From Xenorhabdus bovienii SS-2004 (GTDB lineage: Bacteria; Pseudomonadota; Gammaproteobacteria; Enterobacterales; Enterobacteriaceae): a stretch of DNA of 64,000 nt. The position numbers were made by a program, and so were the translations under genes. Positions 24,362-33,703 of this stretch are shown here, in pieces (the first letter of the stretch is position 1; every line of letters begins with the position of its first letter). Location of the stretch: contig NC_013892.1 of the NCBI RefSeq assembly GCF_000027225.1, forward strand, positions 992,001 through 1,056,000, read 5' to 3'. The notes under the pieces are model-generated. The model worked only from the letters and a program-made list of their open reading frames with translations, did not search any database and was not told the DNA's origin.

Positions 24362-25075
24362 TTACATTTACTGCTCACGATCAAGCCCACTGAGGCTTAT
24401 AATTTTCTACCTCTCCACAAACGTAATCAGACACACACAGCACCATTCACTCATCAACTCACTGACCATCTGTGTTTAATTTGGATCGCGTCCCTGCATC
24501 GCTCCTATGCTGCACAATCCCCACGAAATAAACGTAAACCTGACGTAAAACGCACTACACCGCACCCGCCTGCACGTTTTGGATCAAAAAATTATTTCAG
24601 TTTTAAAATCCGACAAAGGGAACCGCCAGAGCGCGCCAGCACAGGCGGCGTGAGAGAAATCGCAAATTGAAAAGTGTGAAAAGATTTTCAGGAAATTTCA
24701 GTTTTTGGATCAAAGGTGGATCGCGGGGAAGACATCACTACATTGATATTAAAGAAAAAATTCTATTTTACGTGGGTTAATGGATCAAAGGGCAAAGCCG
24801 CATCATGTTAAAGGGTTCAGTGGTGGTACGGCTTTGAAGAGGAAGCGATACTGAAATTTATTGCATTAATGAGTGATTACTATGGTTATCGTTTTCTGCG
24901 TGTACGACTCTGATTGTATAAGCGAACTCAATAGCTTTGAAAGAGGGAGCATCCTATCGCCACTTTATCGCCACTTATTACAATAGTCTAAAAAATACCT
25001 CTACAATCTCAATATAATTAATTGTTTTTTAAGTAGTTAAATACAAACCCCACTCCAAGTACTTGACAAATAAAG
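24362..25075. other. right end of prophage, no gene; TGGATC repeats
   Basis: I see no convincing coding sequence in these 714 bases. GGATC occurs in five similar settings: TTTGGATCGCG near 24480, TTTTGGATCAAA near 24577, TTTTTGGATCAAAGG near 24703, GGTGGATCGCGG near 24715 and AATGGATCAAAGG near 24778. The recurring (T)TGGATCAAA suggests protein-binding sites. The tandem repeat at 24955-24976 lies nearer the attachment site. Confidence 0.6.
24955..24976. repeat. tandem 11-bp repeat, candidate integrase arm sites
   Basis: TATCGCCACTT occurs twice without a gap (24955-24965 and 24966-24976), about 100 bases from the proposed right attachment core. Short direct repeats beside the core are typical arm-type binding sites of P2-family integrases. 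Function is inferred from position. Confidence 0.5.
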
Positions 25076-25108
25076 TTACTTGAATACTTTGCTCGTTTCT
25101 TTGCTCAT
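25076..25108 (-). pseudogene. uvrB: 5' remnant of uvrB cut by the prophage (ten codons)
   Basis: On the minus strand ATG 25108 begins MSKETSKVFK and then meets TAA at 25076. UvrB proteins start MSK(P/V)FKLNS and the like, so SKVFK is a plausible start with two extra residues. Directly upstream is a promoter with a LexA box, as at enterobacterial uvrB. bioD lies beyond in the same orientation, as in E. coli bioD-uvrB. I infer that the prophage integrated here, so this is the right attachment junction (near 25079) and the rest of uvrB is at the left prophage end, outside the window. Ten residues alone would be weak evidence; promoter and order make the case. Confidence 0.7.
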
Positions 25109-25179
25109 GCTCTACTTCCACCTGATATCAGTTACAACAAAAAAACCCTGTACATCCAAATACCGACCCAAACTCACTT

Positions 25180-25207
25180 ATAATACTGGATAAAAAACCA
25201 GCTTCAA
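25180..25207 (-). promoter_or_regulatory. LexA-controlled promoter, uvrB type
   Basis: On the minus strand TTGAAG (25207-25202) and TATTAT (25185-25180) are separated by 16 bases. Those 16 bases are exactly the LexA box CTGGTTTTTTATCCAG. The E. coli uvrB operator is the nearly identical CTG-TTTTTTTATC-CAG. The promoter now drives only the ten-codon remnant and then prophage DNA. Confidence 0.82.
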
Positions 25208-25777
25208 GTGAGTTAATAAAATAATATTGTTTTTATTGCAAAGGAAGCATGTCGAGTTTTGGTAAAAGAAACCAAAATAACCTTATCGTGATATTAACTT
25301 TTAATTAACACCCGACGTGACTATTTTTATCCCCAGATATTTGTTTTGGTTTTTCCCATTTTTGTATTAGCGACTGAAATGATATAGCACTGAATCACAA
25401 AGGCGAGCTGAAAGGGATTGATTTTATATAATCAACTGATTCTGATAAAAAAAATATCAGAGGAGAGAATAACAGCAAATCTTGCGCAGGCCGCGTATTA
25501 TCTTGTGTGAGAGTACTTTTATAAAACTAATGCACAAGGTTATCCACAGGAATAGTGGATAACTCAGCAAACCCTATTAGGCATGGGAAGTTACGGAGTT
25601 ATCCCCTTTGATAAATTTCTTCAGTAGCGGAATATTTTCATGCTATTTTAGCATTGAATCGCACTATTTATTGCTCAAAAATAGCTCAATCGTTGTTGAA
25701 ATTAAGGGCTTTCCATACCTGAATACCCACTTCACCAACGGCCTACTTATCCATTTTAACTGATGCCAAGTAAACAA
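25208..25777. other. bioD-uvrB intergenic region
   Basis: 570 bases with no credible gene. It is AT-rich. The clear signals are the uvrB-type promoter at its left edge and the DnaA-box pair at 25540-25562. E. coli also has a long bioD-uvrB gap, with a distal promoter and a DnaA box. Confidence 0.6.
25540..25562. promoter_or_regulatory. inverted pair of DnaA boxes
   Basis: TTATCCACA (25540-25548) is a perfect DnaA box. AGTGGATAA (25554-25562) is the reverse complement of TTATCCACT, one mismatch from consensus. Together they form an 8-bp inverted repeat about 430 bases before the uvrB start. A DnaA box is known upstream of E. coli uvrB at the distal promoter. Confidence 0.7.
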
Positions 25778-26461
25778 TTAGTTAACCAATAAATCAATAT
25801 TTATATATTCTCCGATATTATTGTTATCACTCGATTCGCTTAAGTGGGGGATAATCCCTAATAAAGGTGCGGGGATCATCCGTTCCAACGTCGCCAAATA
25901 TTCTGTCTGACGTTTACCCGCGGGTTCAATTTCATTGGCAATCCAACCGGCCAACCTCAGTCCAGAATGTTGAATCGCTTTTGCCGTCAATACCGCATGG
26001 TTAATACATCCCAGTTTGACTCCCACTGTCAAAATCACAGGCAGTTCTTCCTGAATCACCCAATCAGCAAAAGTGGTATTTTCCGACAAAGGTGTATACC
26101 AACCGCCTGCACCTTCAACCAAAATCCAATCAGATTTTGCCGTCAATCTTTCCAAACCCTGTGATATCACCTCAAACTCAATCGGCTGATTAAGTGCGGC
26201 ACTCACAATATGGGGAGATGTCGGCTCAACAAATACCAGTGGGTTGACTTCTTGATAAGTCAAAGACACGGAACTGTTGCGCCGTAAGGCCAGTGCATCT
26301 CCATTGCGTATTCCTTCTGAGGTGATCTCACTGCCCGATGCCACGGGTTTGTAACCTGCGGTTTGATATCCTTGCTTATTTGCTGCTTGCAGCAACGCGC
26401 AACTGACGACAGTTTTACCGACTTCGGTGTCGGTTCCGGTAAGAAAATATTTATTTGTCAC
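25778..26461 (-). CDS. bioD: dethiobiotin synthetase
   Basis: 227 residues. It carboxylates 7,8-diaminopelargonate with CO2 and ATP to dethiobiotin, the step before biotin synthase. GTG 26461 is the start: GGAG lies 9 nt upstream and the protein then begins like E. coli BioD ([16 protein letters not shown]). The P-loop GTDTEVGKT is at about residues 8-16, with KPVASG and the VEGAGGWYTPL loop following. It overlaps bioC by 11 bases. It is the last gene of bioBFCD. Confidence 0.96.
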   Translation of the reverse strand: MTNKYFLTGTDTEVGKTVVSCALLQAANKQGYQTAGYKPVASGSEITSEGIRNGDALALRRNSSVSLTYQEVNPLVFVEPTSPHIVSAALNQPIEFEVISQGLERLTAKSDWILVEGAGGWYTPLSENTTFADWVIQEELPVILTVGVKLGCINHAVLTAKAIQHSGLRLAGWIANEIEPAGKRQTEYLATLERMIPAPLLGIIPHLSESSDNNNIGEYINIDLLVN

Positions 26462-27224
26462 AGTAAATAACTCCAAAAGCAATCTGATAACTTAATGGGT
26501 AATCCTCATTATTCCGTGGATACGCTTCAGCCAGAGTGTTCAGGCGTTTTCTGGTCATAAGTCCATGTTGGCGACCATGATGAAGGTGCGTAGCCCCTAT
26601 TCCTTTCAGCGAGTTCAGCAAAGACAGCAGTTGCGGGTAATATTGGCAATATTGTTGGCTTATTATCTTGTGCCGATAGGCTTGGCACGCGTCAGTGATG
26701 GCTTGTAAGGGCAGGAATTGGTTGATATGCCGATACGTGTCAACTTGACCCCACGCCGCTTCCAGCTCGCACAGTGAACCTTGCACAAGAGTGGAGAATA
26801 AAATGAGGCCACCGGGACGGGTAACCCGATAGAATTCTTGCAGTGCACATGGCAGTTCATTACACCACTGCACAGCCAAATTACTGAAACAGATATCTAC
26901 ACTATTATCCGCCAGCCCCAAGTGCTCAATATCCCCTTGCAGGTAGTGATCGGCAACTTGCTGCTCCTGCGCATGATTTAACATACCAGAAGCCAAATCC
27001 AGTGCGATAACCTGCTTACCCTGCTGCTTCCAGCGCGCACTGAAAAACCCCGTTCCACAGCCTGCATCCAATACCCGAATACCGAGATTTTCTGCCTGCG
27101 CCAGTTCCATCAGGTATTCACCTGTTTGCTGTTGCAATTTAGCAGCCGTATCGTAACGAGAAGCGGCGCGCCCAAAAGCGCCTGCAATCGCCTGCTTGTC
27201 AACGGCCTTAACAGCCAGATCCAT
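26451..27224 (-). CDS. bioC: malonyl-ACP O-methyltransferase
   Basis: 257 residues. It methylates malonyl-ACP with SAM so that fatty-acid enzymes can build the pimeloyl chain of biotin. ATG 27224 has a perfect GGAGG 6 bases upstream, so the longer frame to 27248 is rejected. Motif I of the Rossmann methyltransferase, [12 protein letters not shown], lies near residues 52-63; the [10 protein letters not shown] and [13 protein letters not shown] motifs follow. It overlaps bioF by 17 bases and bioD by 11, so the operon is tightly coupled. Confidence 0.96.
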   Translation of the reverse strand: MDLAVKAVDKQAIAGAFGRAASRYDTAAKLQQQTGEYLMELAQAENLGIRVLDAGCGTGFFSARWKQQGKQVIALDLASGMLNHAQEQQVADHYLQGDIEHLGLADNSVDICFSNLAVQWCNELPCALQEFYRVTRPGGLILFSTLVQGSLCELEAAWGQVDTYRHINQFLPLQAITDACQAYRHKIISQQYCQYYPQLLSLLNSLKGIGATHLHHGRQHGLMTRKRLNTLAEAYPRNNEDYPLSYQIAFGVIYCDK

Positions 27225-28359
27225 GCAACGCCTCCAGTAATATCTCAATATCCTGTTGTGTATGGCTCGCCGTCAGTGTGATGCGCAGGCGGGCACTTTC
27301 CAGTGGAACCGTTGGCGGGAGAATTGGTTTTACCCACACTTTTTGCTGTCTTAGCGTATGGGATAGGGCAATACAGCGTTCATTGTCACCAATGATCAAA
27401 GGCTGAATGGCCGTCTCTGAATCCATCAGGGTAAAAGGCAAATGATGTGCTTCGCGGCGAAAATATCTGATGTTGTTTTGTAATCGCTGACGTAATTCAT
27501 CTCCTTCCTTAATTTGCCGTACCGCTTCAGACAGTGCCACCGCCTGTGCGGGTGGCATGGAGGTGCTGTAAATTAAGTGTCTGGCATACTGGATCAGGTA
27601 TTCTGCGGTTTGTTCATCACACAGTACCGCCGCCCCACTCAATCCGAACGCCTTACCAAAGGTGACAATCAAAATTTCGGGTTTGACATTCTGCGCCCAG
27701 CAACTGCCCCGCCCTTGTTCACCGTGAATCCCGATGCCGTGGGCATCATCTACCATCAACCAACTGCCCGTAGATTTTGTTTGCTGAGCAAGGGATGCAA
27801 GCGGCGCACAATCCCCATCCATGCTAAAAATACCTTCCGTCACTACCAGAGTTTTACCCGCACAATCTTTTGCCAGATTCTGCTTCAGGGAATTTGGGTC
27901 GTTATGCAGAAAACGTCGAAACTGTGCGGGAGAGTGCATGGCGGCTTCTATCAGCGAAGCATGGCTCAGGCGATCAGCAATAACCCGGTCGTCTTTTTCC
28001 ATCAAAGCCGCTATCACACCTTGATTGGCCGCATAGCCAGAAATGAATAGTAAGGCGCGGGAATAACCCAACCATTCCGCTAATTGCTGTTCCAATGTGT
28101 GGTGAACGGCGGTGTAACCTGTAACGTGCCCCGAACCTCCACTGCCTACGCCGTATTGTTCAGCTCCCTGCTGCCAGGCAGCAATAATCTGGGGATGCTG
28201 ACTCAGCCCAAGATAGTCGTTGCTGGAAAAGTTCAGGTATTGACCGTCTGAAGTGTGTAATAAACGCCCATCTGAACCCAGATGGACTTGTCTGCTACGC
28301 CATAGAGATGTTCCCCGACGTTCGGTCAATCGTCGGGAAATCGTGTCTGACCAGTTCAT
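27208..28359 (-). CDS. bioF: 8-amino-7-oxononanoate synthase
   Basis: 383 residues. A PLP enzyme that condenses pimeloyl-ACP with L-alanine to give 8-amino-7-oxononanoate. The PLP lysine lies in [12 protein letters not shown]. The glycine-rich [14 protein letters not shown] block and the VDDAHGIG aspartate motif that holds the pyridine ring are present. Start ATG overlaps the bioB stop (TAATG). Length equals E. coli BioF (384). Confidence 0.97.
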   Translation of the reverse strand: MNWSDTISRRLTERRGTSLWRSRQVHLGSDGRLLHTSDGQYLNFSSNDYLGLSQHPQIIAAWQQGAEQYGVGSGGSGHVTGYTAVHHTLEQQLAEWLGYSRALLFISGYAANQGVIAALMEKDDRVIADRLSHASLIEAAMHSPAQFRRFLHNDPNSLKQNLAKDCAGKTLVVTEGIFSMDGDCAPLASLAQQTKSTGSWLMVDDAHGIGIHGEQGRGSCWAQNVKPEILIVTFGKAFGLSGAAVLCDEQTAEYLIQYARHLIYSTSMPPAQAVALSEAVRQIKEGDELRQRLQNNIRYFRREAHHLPFTLMDSETAIQPLIIGDNERCIALSHTLRQQKVWVKPILPPTVPLESARLRITLTASHTQQDIEILLEALHGSGC

Positions 28360-29399
28360 TATACTGCCGCATTATAGAATTGTTCGTAATCAACATTATT
28401 GATGATGGCTTCAGTCAGATTCTGCTGCTGTTGATTGTCACCAAATGCTGTCTGAGTCTGTTGAGGATTGATGCCCAGTCTGCGGAACAGTTGCAGATCT
28501 TTGTCTTCATTCGGGTTTGGCGTGGTCAGTAATTTGCAGCCGTAAAAAATGGAGTTAGCACCCGCCATAAAGCACATCGCTTGCGTCTGCTCATTCATCT
28601 GCTCACGTCCTGCGGATAAACGAACATGGGATGCTGGCATCATGATCCGAGCCACAGCAATGGTGCGAATAAAGTCGAAAGGATCAACATCATCGTTGTT
28701 TTCCAACGGGGTTCCCTTTACTTTCACCAGCATATTAATAGGCACACTTTCCGGTGGCTTCGGCAAATTCGCCAGTTGCACCAGCAGAGCCGCACGGTCA
28801 CGGATTTGTTCTCCCAGACCGACGATGCCACCAGAACAGACTTTGATGCCCGCATCCCTGACATTTCCCAACGTATTCAACCGATCCTGATAGCTGCGAG
28901 TGGTGATGACATTGCCGTAAAATTCCGGAGAGGTGTCCAGGTTATGGTTATAATAGTCTAAACCAGCCTCTGCCAGACGCTGTGCCTGAGTTTGATTCAA
29001 CATCCCCAGAGTCATACAGGTTTCCATACCTAATTCTTTAACTTCCTTGACCATTGTCTCCAGATACGGCATATCACGCTCGTGGGGGTTCTTCCATGCT
29101 GCTCCCATGCAGAAACGGGTTGAACCGGCATTTTTGGCCTTGCGCGCAGATTCGATGACTTGCTCAACTTCCATCAACCGCTCTTTTTCCAAGCCTGTTT
29201 TGTAACGGGAGCTTTGCGGACAATATTTGCAGTCTTCTGGACAGGCGCCGGTTTTTATTGAAAGAAGCGTACTGACCTGTACTTGTTGCGGATCAAAATG
29301 TTCACGGTGTACCTGCTGTGCCTGAAATAACAATTCGAAAAAAGGTTGATCAAACAAAGCCTGAGCCTGTTTGACCGTCCATTGCTGACGCTCACTCAC
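28359..29399 (-). CDS. bioB: biotin synthase
   Basis: 346 residues, the E. coli length, if started at GTG 29399, which has GGAGG 8 bases upstream; a TTG at 29414 is in frame but badly placed. A radical-SAM enzyme that inserts sulfur into dethiobiotin. The CxxxCxxC cluster is in [14 protein letters not shown]. The cysteines and arginine binding the second [2Fe-2S] cluster appear in [28 protein letters not shown] and the later SAGREQM. First gene of bioBFCD, divergent from bioA. Confidence 0.97.
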   Translation of the reverse strand: MSERQQWTVKQAQALFDQPFFELLFQAQQVHREHFDPQQVQVSTLLSIKTGACPEDCKYCPQSSRYKTGLEKERLMEVEQVIESARKAKNAGSTRFCMGAAWKNPHERDMPYLETMVKEVKELGMETCMTLGMLNQTQAQRLAEAGLDYYNHNLDTSPEFYGNVITTRSYQDRLNTLGNVRDAGIKVCSGGIVGLGEQIRDRAALLVQLANLPKPPESVPINMLVKVKGTPLENNDDVDPFDFIRTIAVARIMMPASHVRLSAGREQMNEQTQAMCFMAGANSIFYGCKLLTTPNPNEDKDLQLFRRLGINPQQTQTAFGDNQQQQNLTEAIINNVDYEQFYNAAV

Positions 29400-29453
29400 A
29401 ATAACATCCTCCAATGTGGAAAAATGTTGTCAGTTTAAATAACGCCGCTATCA

Positions 29454-29485
29454 TGTCAACCAAAATGAACCAAGAAAGGTTTACA
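29454..29485. promoter_or_regulatory. BirA (biotin) operator between bioB and bioA
   Basis: TGTCAACC (29454-29461), a 16-base spacer and GGTTTACA (29478-29485) match the E. coli bio operator (TGTAAACC-N16-GGTTTACA) in both halves and spacing, with one change. It lies in the 97-base gap between the divergent bioB and bioA starts, so BirA-biotinyl-AMP should repress both directions. Confidence 0.9.
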
Positions 29486-29496
29486 ACAAACTTATT

Positions 29497-30765
29497 ATGA
29501 ATCCTTCCGATCTTGAATTTGACCTACGCCATATCTGGCACCCATATACATCAATGACCCATCCACTCCCCACTTATCCTGTGGTTTCAGCCGCCGGAGT
29601 TGAACTGGAGCTGTCAGATGGCCGCAGGCTGATCGATGGCATGTCTTCATGGTGGGCGGCGATCCACGGTTATAATCATCCTGTGCTCAATGAAGCAGCA
29701 AAGTCGCAGATTGACAGGATGTCTCATGTGATGTTTGGCGGTATCATCCATCCTCCCGCCATTGAATTATGTCAGCAATTAGTCGCAATGACGCCTGCCG
29801 CACTGGAGTGTGTTTTTCTGGCGGATTCAGGATCTGTCGCTGTAGAGGTTGCCTTGAAAATGGCGCTGCAATACTGGCAAGCCAAAGGAGAAAAACGCCA
29901 CAGATTCCTGACCCTGCGTCATGGCTATCATGGTGATACTTTCGGTGCCATGTCTGTCTGTGATCCCGACAATTCGATGCATAACCTGTATAAAGGTTAT
30001 CTCCCTAATCATCTGTTTGCTGATGCACCACAATCTCGGTTTGAGGGTGAGTGGCAACCTGAGGATATCACTTCGTTCCGGCAGTTATTGCTCCAACACC
30101 ACAATGAAATCGCGGCTGTCGTTCTGGAACCGATTGTGCAGGGCGCAGGTGGGATGCGTATTTATCATCCTGAATATCTGCGTCAGGTTCGTAAACTGTG
30201 TGATGAATACCAGATCTTGCTGATTGCCGATGAAATCGCCACTGGATTTGGGCGAACGGGCAAACTATTCGCCTGCGAGCATGCACAGATCGAGCCGGAT
30301 ATTTTGTGTCTGGGCAAGGCCTTGACGGGCGGTTATATGACATTATCGGCAACATTAGCCACTCGCCATGTAGCTGAAACTATCAGTCAAGGCGAAGCCG
30401 GCTGTTTTATGCACGGCCCGACGTTTATGGGAAATCCTCTGGCTTGCGCCGTTGCCAGCGCCAATCTGAAATTGCTCTCTGATAGTCAGTGGCAACCGCG
30501 CATTCAATCCATTGAGGCTCAGTTAAAAGTAGAATTGCTCCCTTTGAAATCACACACTACCGTCAAAGATGTTCGGGTATTGGGTGCGATTGGGGTCGTA
30601 GAGATGAAACAGCCCGTTGATATGGCTTCGCTACAGCGCCGCTTTGTACAGCATGGTGTCTGGATCAGGCCATTTGGCCGGTTAATTTATTTAATGCCAC
30701 CTTACATTATTCGGTCTGAGCAATTATCTAAACTGACAAATGCAATTAATGATGTAATAATTTAA
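29497..30765 (+). CDS. bioA: adenosylmethionine-8-amino-7-oxononanoate aminotransferase
   Basis: 422 residues. It transfers an amino group from SAM to KAPA to make 7,8-diaminopelargonate. A class III PLP aminotransferase: [12 protein letters not shown] near residue 145, the [14 protein letters not shown] block with the PLP-contacting Asp near 245, and the Schiff-base lysine in [11 protein letters not shown] near 272. HIWHPYTSM near the N-terminus is a BioA signature. Divergent from bioBFCD and sharing its operator. A terminator hairpin follows. Confidence 0.97.
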   Translation: MNPSDLEFDLRHIWHPYTSMTHPLPTYPVVSAAGVELELSDGRRLIDGMSSWWAAIHGYNHPVLNEAAKSQIDRMSHVMFGGIIHPPAIELCQQLVAMTPAALECVFLADSGSVAVEVALKMALQYWQAKGEKRHRFLTLRHGYHGDTFGAMSVCDPDNSMHNLYKGYLPNHLFADAPQSRFEGEWQPEDITSFRQLLLQHHNEIAAVVLEPIVQGAGGMRIYHPEYLRQVRKLCDEYQILLIADEIATGFGRTGKLFACEHAQIEPDILCLGKALTGGYMTLSATLATRHVAETISQGEAGCFMHGPTFMGNPLACAVASANLKLLSDSQWQPRIQSIEAQLKVELLPLKSHTTVKDVRVLGAIGVVEMKQPVDMASLQRRFVQHGVWIRPFGRLIYLMPPYIIRSEQLSKLTNAINDVII

Positions 30766-30769
30766 AAAA

Positions 30770-30803
30770 TAAAGCCAGCATTAATAACATGCTGGCCTTA
30801 TTT
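30770..30803 (+). terminator. terminator after bioA
   Basis: GCCAGCAT (30774-30781), a 7-base loop and ATGCTGGC (30789-30796) form a perfect stem between an A-rich run and a T-rich tail (CTTATTT), starting nine bases after the bioA stop. Confidence 0.85.
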
Positions 30804-30988
30804 ATCATTCTCTATATTTTAATTATCATATTATTAATAAAAAACCAAAAATAATAAAGGCATTATCAAAAGACGCTCACTGATAAATATTATTTACCGC
30901 CGACAAGTATATTCTATGACTTACAGGTAAATTTCCTGATATATTCCAATCAATCATCATGTTAATTAAAGTAAAAGAGGAATGTATT

Positions 30989-31561
30989 ATGAGCGACGAA
31001 AAATCAATTATGCCTTCTAACGAAGAAATGCAAGCTACATTTTCATTATCTAAGGAGATGCATGAAAAGGAAATATCACACCACTCAACTGTTGCAAGAG
31101 AAATACCTGAGTTAGCCCATTTGTTTGTAAAAAATCCCAACGTGATTTCATCAACGGGTTATGGTGCTGGTCTGATAGAATATATTAGTGGAAGTTTTAA
31201 TCTTAATACATTCCAACAATATGGAAGTTATCCTTTTATCCAAATATCATCCCATTCGGCTATAATTGGGTATGCGCCAAATGTTGGTCAGCGGGTTAAA
31301 TTTAATGGATATGTTAATGCCGGGCATATTATTCCAATTATTAATTGGAATAATTTTTATTTCGCAGGCACAGTACATAATGTTAGATCTATTATAAACG
31401 TACAACTGACCATCCAACTTTACATTAATCAACAGAATATTTTCATCCGTCTTTTTGATGGAAATATTTATTTGGGCGATTTAGTTTCTGTATATAGACC
31501 TAATGCAATTATTCCTGTACCTATGGTAATATCAGGCGTTGGTTCATTTAGTTTAATATGA
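30989..31561 (+). CDS. unrecognised AT-rich beta-rich protein
   Basis: 190 residues from ATG 30989 (GAGGA about 9 bases upstream). I do not recognise it. Residues 1-45 are charged and helical without a signal peptide; the rest alternates short beta segments with Gly and Asn turns (GAGLIEYISGSFNLNT, INVQLTIQLYINQQ, IFIRLFDGNIYLGDLVS). The overall layout recalls compact secreted beta-barrels such as the VapA family, but that is only a guess. The gene is much more AT-rich than bioA and pgl and sits where E. coli has nothing comparable, which suggests acquisition. Confidence 0.7.
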   Translation: MSDEKSIMPSNEEMQATFSLSKEMHEKEISHHSTVAREIPELAHLFVKNPNVISSTGYGAGLIEYISGSFNLNTFQQYGSYPFIQISSHSAIIGYAPNVGQRVKFNGYVNAGHIIPIINWNNFYFAGTVHNVRSIINVQLTIQLYINQQNIFIRLFDGNIYLGDLVSVYRPNAIIPVPMVISGVGSFSLI

Positions 31562-31610
31562 AACTGTATTAATTGGTTATTTCATAATTCAATTTTTATA
31601 CCTAATAAAT

Positions 31611-31643
31611 TTCAAGTTACAGCCAACAAAGCAGCAACTTGAA
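31611..31643. repeat. short inverted repeat (TTCAAGTT / AACTTGAA)
   Basis: TTCAAGTT (31611-31618) and AACTTGAA (31636-31643) bracket TACAGCCAACAAAGCAGC, a GC-rich core in an AT-rich gap. It looks like a small dispersed intergenic palindrome and lies between the unknown gene and the pgl terminator. I see no second copy in the window. Confidence 0.5.
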
Positions 31644-31661
31644 AGATAAAGGGAAAATATT

Positions 31662-31683
31662 GCCGCGCTAAAAATAGCGCGGC
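31662..31683 (-). terminator. terminator after pgl
   Basis: GCCGCGCTA (31662-31670), loop AAAA, TAGCGCGGC (31675-31683): a 9-bp GC-rich stem six bases past the pgl stop on the minus strand, followed there by an AT-rich stretch. Confidence 0.75.
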
Positions 31684-31689
31684 TCAAGT

Positions 31690-32676
31690 TTACAATGCCA
31701 GCACCGTCACCCACATCGGGCCTTTGCCCACTGGATAACGTGCTAATTGCGTTAATTTTCCAGAATATTTATCAATACGTGACACTGAAATATGATCTGA
31801 TTTCTGCCCTGAGGCAATCAGGAAGCTGCCGCTGTGGTCAATCGCAAAACCACGAGGCTGACTTTCTGTCGGATAATTTCCAACTAATGTCAGGTGATAG
31901 CCATCTTCTGAAACGCGGAAATGGCTGATCAGGCTCTCTGAACGCTCACAGGTATAAAGGTGGCGACCATCCGGTGTCATGTGGATATCCGCAGACCAGC
32001 GAACACTAGAAAAATCAGCCATTAATGAATCAACAGATTGCACAATGCGGTATTTGTCCCATTTACGCAGAACATCTACAGTCGCATCTAGCTCATTGAT
32101 ACAATAAATCGCCGATTTTTCAGGATGAAAAACCATATGACGTGGGCCTGCTCCTGCTACTGTACTGATTTCATCCGCCCGGTTTTCTATCAGATAACCC
32201 TGCTCATCCAAATTGAAAATGCGGATGTGATCTTCTTTCAGGCATGGAACCAGTAACTGGCGGTTTTCCCGATCAATATTGGCAGAATGGGGTGCTTGCA
32301 GGCCTTCCACGATCTGGACAGGTGCTTTGACAATGCCGTTTTCATCAATAGGGTGAACACTGAGTTTGTTGAAACCATAGGAAGCAGAATATAAAAAACG
32401 CCCCGCTCTATCCGTAGAAATATGCGTAGGGCTACCCGGCAACGGCGCAATGGCCTGCTGTTCGAGCCGTCCATCGAACCCGATTGCATAAGTGACGATA
32501 CTGAACTGAGGGCGAATTCCCACATATAAGTGTTTGCCATCAGGGTTAACCACCATTGGCTGCACTTCGCCAGGCACATTCACTGTCTGGAGAAGTGAGA
32601 GTTCCCCTACAATATTCAGCGACCATACGTGAATCTGACTACTATTAGGGCTGGCTGTATAAACCACCTGTTTCAT
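31690..32676 (-). CDS. pgl: 6-phosphogluconolactonase (beta-propeller type)
   Basis: 328 residues (E. coli Pgl/YbhE 331). It hydrolyses 6-phosphogluconolactone in the oxidative pentose phosphate pathway. A seven-bladed propeller is expected: repeated blades such as [35 protein letters not shown] and [13 protein letters not shown] can be seen, and the [15 protein letters not shown] block is typical of the family. AAGGAGAG precedes ATG 32676. Divergent from ybhA. Confidence 0.95.
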   Translation of the reverse strand: MKQVVYTASPNSSQIHVWSLNIVGELSLLQTVNVPGEVQPMVVNPDGKHLYVGIRPQFSIVTYAIGFDGRLEQQAIAPLPGSPTHISTDRAGRFLYSASYGFNKLSVHPIDENGIVKAPVQIVEGLQAPHSANIDRENRQLLVPCLKEDHIRIFNLDEQGYLIENRADEISTVAGAGPRHMVFHPEKSAIYCINELDATVDVLRKWDKYRIVQSVDSLMADFSSVRWSADIHMTPDGRHLYTCERSESLISHFRVSEDGYHLTLVGNYPTESQPRGFAIDHSGSFLIASGQKSDHISVSRIDKYSGKLTQLARYPVGKGPMWVTVLAL

Positions 32677-32823
32677 TTTCTCTCCTTAATGCTTCATCAC
32701 CATTTCATTGATCTGTAACGATTCGTGAAAAATTGTGTTTGTTAAACTGATCGCATGACGGTTTAATTATATTTTGTTACCGTATAATATTTGCTTATAT
32801 CATCGACAATTTAGAGGCCTACC

Positions 32824-33639
32824 ATGTCATATCGCGTTATCGCGCTGGATCTCGACGGCACAGTGCTTGATCCACAAAAACGTATTTTGCCAGAATCACT
32901 AGCTGCCCTGAATGAAGCCCGTCAAGCTGGTGTTAAGGTTTTGATTGTCACTGGCCGCCATCATGTCGCTATCCATCCGTTCTATCAAGCACTACAACTC
33001 GATACTCCGGCTATTTGCTGCAATGGGACTTATTCATATGATTACCATGCAAAGAAAGTTCTGGATTCCAACCCCCTTTCCACCCAAGAAGCCGTTCAGG
33101 TGCTTTCTTATTTGCAAGGAACGGAAATTCAGCATCTGATGTATGTCGATGATGCCATTTTATATCAATTTCATGACACTATATCACGCACGCTGGCATG
33201 GTCTGATTCTCTGCCTGAACATCAACGCCCCAATCTCCAGCAGGTCAATAGCTTTCAAGACGCCATCTATAATGTGAATTGCATTTGGAAATTTGCCACC
33301 AGCTCCCCAAATGTGGTGAAACTGCGTGAAATCAGTGAACAGATTGAGGAAAAAGTCGGTCTTGAGTGCGAATGGTCGTGGGTTGATCAAGTGGATATTA
33401 CCAAAAAAGGCAATAGCAAGGGGATGCGCTTGAAGCAATGGGTTGAGTCACAAGGCATATCCATGAAAGAAGTGATTGCTTTCGGTGATAATTTTAATGA
33501 TATCAGCATGCTGGAAACGGCTGGTTTGGGCGTTGCTATGGAAAATGCGGCTGACGCAGTCAAAGAGCATGCCGATATTGTTACGCGGGATAATACCCAG
33601 CCTGGCATCGCTGAAGTGATTCGAAAATACGTGCTTTAA
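32824..33639 (+). CDS. ybhA: HAD-family (Cof-type) phosphatase
   Basis: 271 residues, next to pgl as in E. coli. A cytosolic type IIB HAD phosphatase; the E. coli protein acts on pyridoxal phosphate and sugar phosphates in vitro. The nucleophile motif ALDLDGTVLD is at residues 7-16, motif II is VTGRHH near 43, the lysine lies in KGNSKG near 200, and the metal motif is FGDNFNDISML near 222. A stem-loop follows the stop. Confidence 0.93.
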   Translation: MSYRVIALDLDGTVLDPQKRILPESLAALNEARQAGVKVLIVTGRHHVAIHPFYQALQLDTPAICCNGTYSYDYHAKKVLDSNPLSTQEAVQVLSYLQGTEIQHLMYVDDAILYQFHDTISRTLAWSDSLPEHQRPNLQQVNSFQDAIYNVNCIWKFATSSPNVVKLREISEQIEEKVGLECEWSWVDQVDITKKGNSKGMRLKQWVESQGISMKEVIAFGDNFNDISMLETAGLGVAMENAADAVKEHADIVTRDNTQPGIAEVIRKYVL

Positions 33640-33660
33640 ATCGGTTAAATCAAATTAAAC

Positions 33661-33690
33661 GGAGCGCCAGACAACCGCGCTCCTTCAATT
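33661..33690. terminator. terminator between ybhA and modC
   Basis: GGAGCG (33661-33666), an 11-base loop and CGCTCC (33678-33683), then TTCAATTT. The two flanking genes converge, so it may serve both. Confidence 0.65.
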
Positions 33691-33703
33691 TATGCAGTAT
33701 GTA

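Larger units (their letters stand above)
1..25079 (+). mobile_element. P2-related prophage, right part (left end outside window)
   Basis: A continuous run of phage genes: replication initiator, Ogr activator, portal, terminase, scaffold, capsid, head completion, sheath, tube, lysis, tape measure, baseplate, fibre and hub-spike. Head genes follow P2 order (Q and P leftward, O-N-M-L rightward), while the contractile tail uses DUF2586/DUF2597 proteins as in K139-like phages. No integrase or repressor is visible, so they must lie left of the window. The right boundary is placed near 25079, where a truncated uvrB-like start runs into unrelated DNA. Every structural gene seen looks intact, so the element may still be inducible (inference). 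Confidence 0.9.

Noticed and set aside
24356..24670. 104-codon open frame after the toxin terminator
   Set aside because: Its start lies inside the terminator stem, there is no SD, and the composition is that of translated non-coding DNA.
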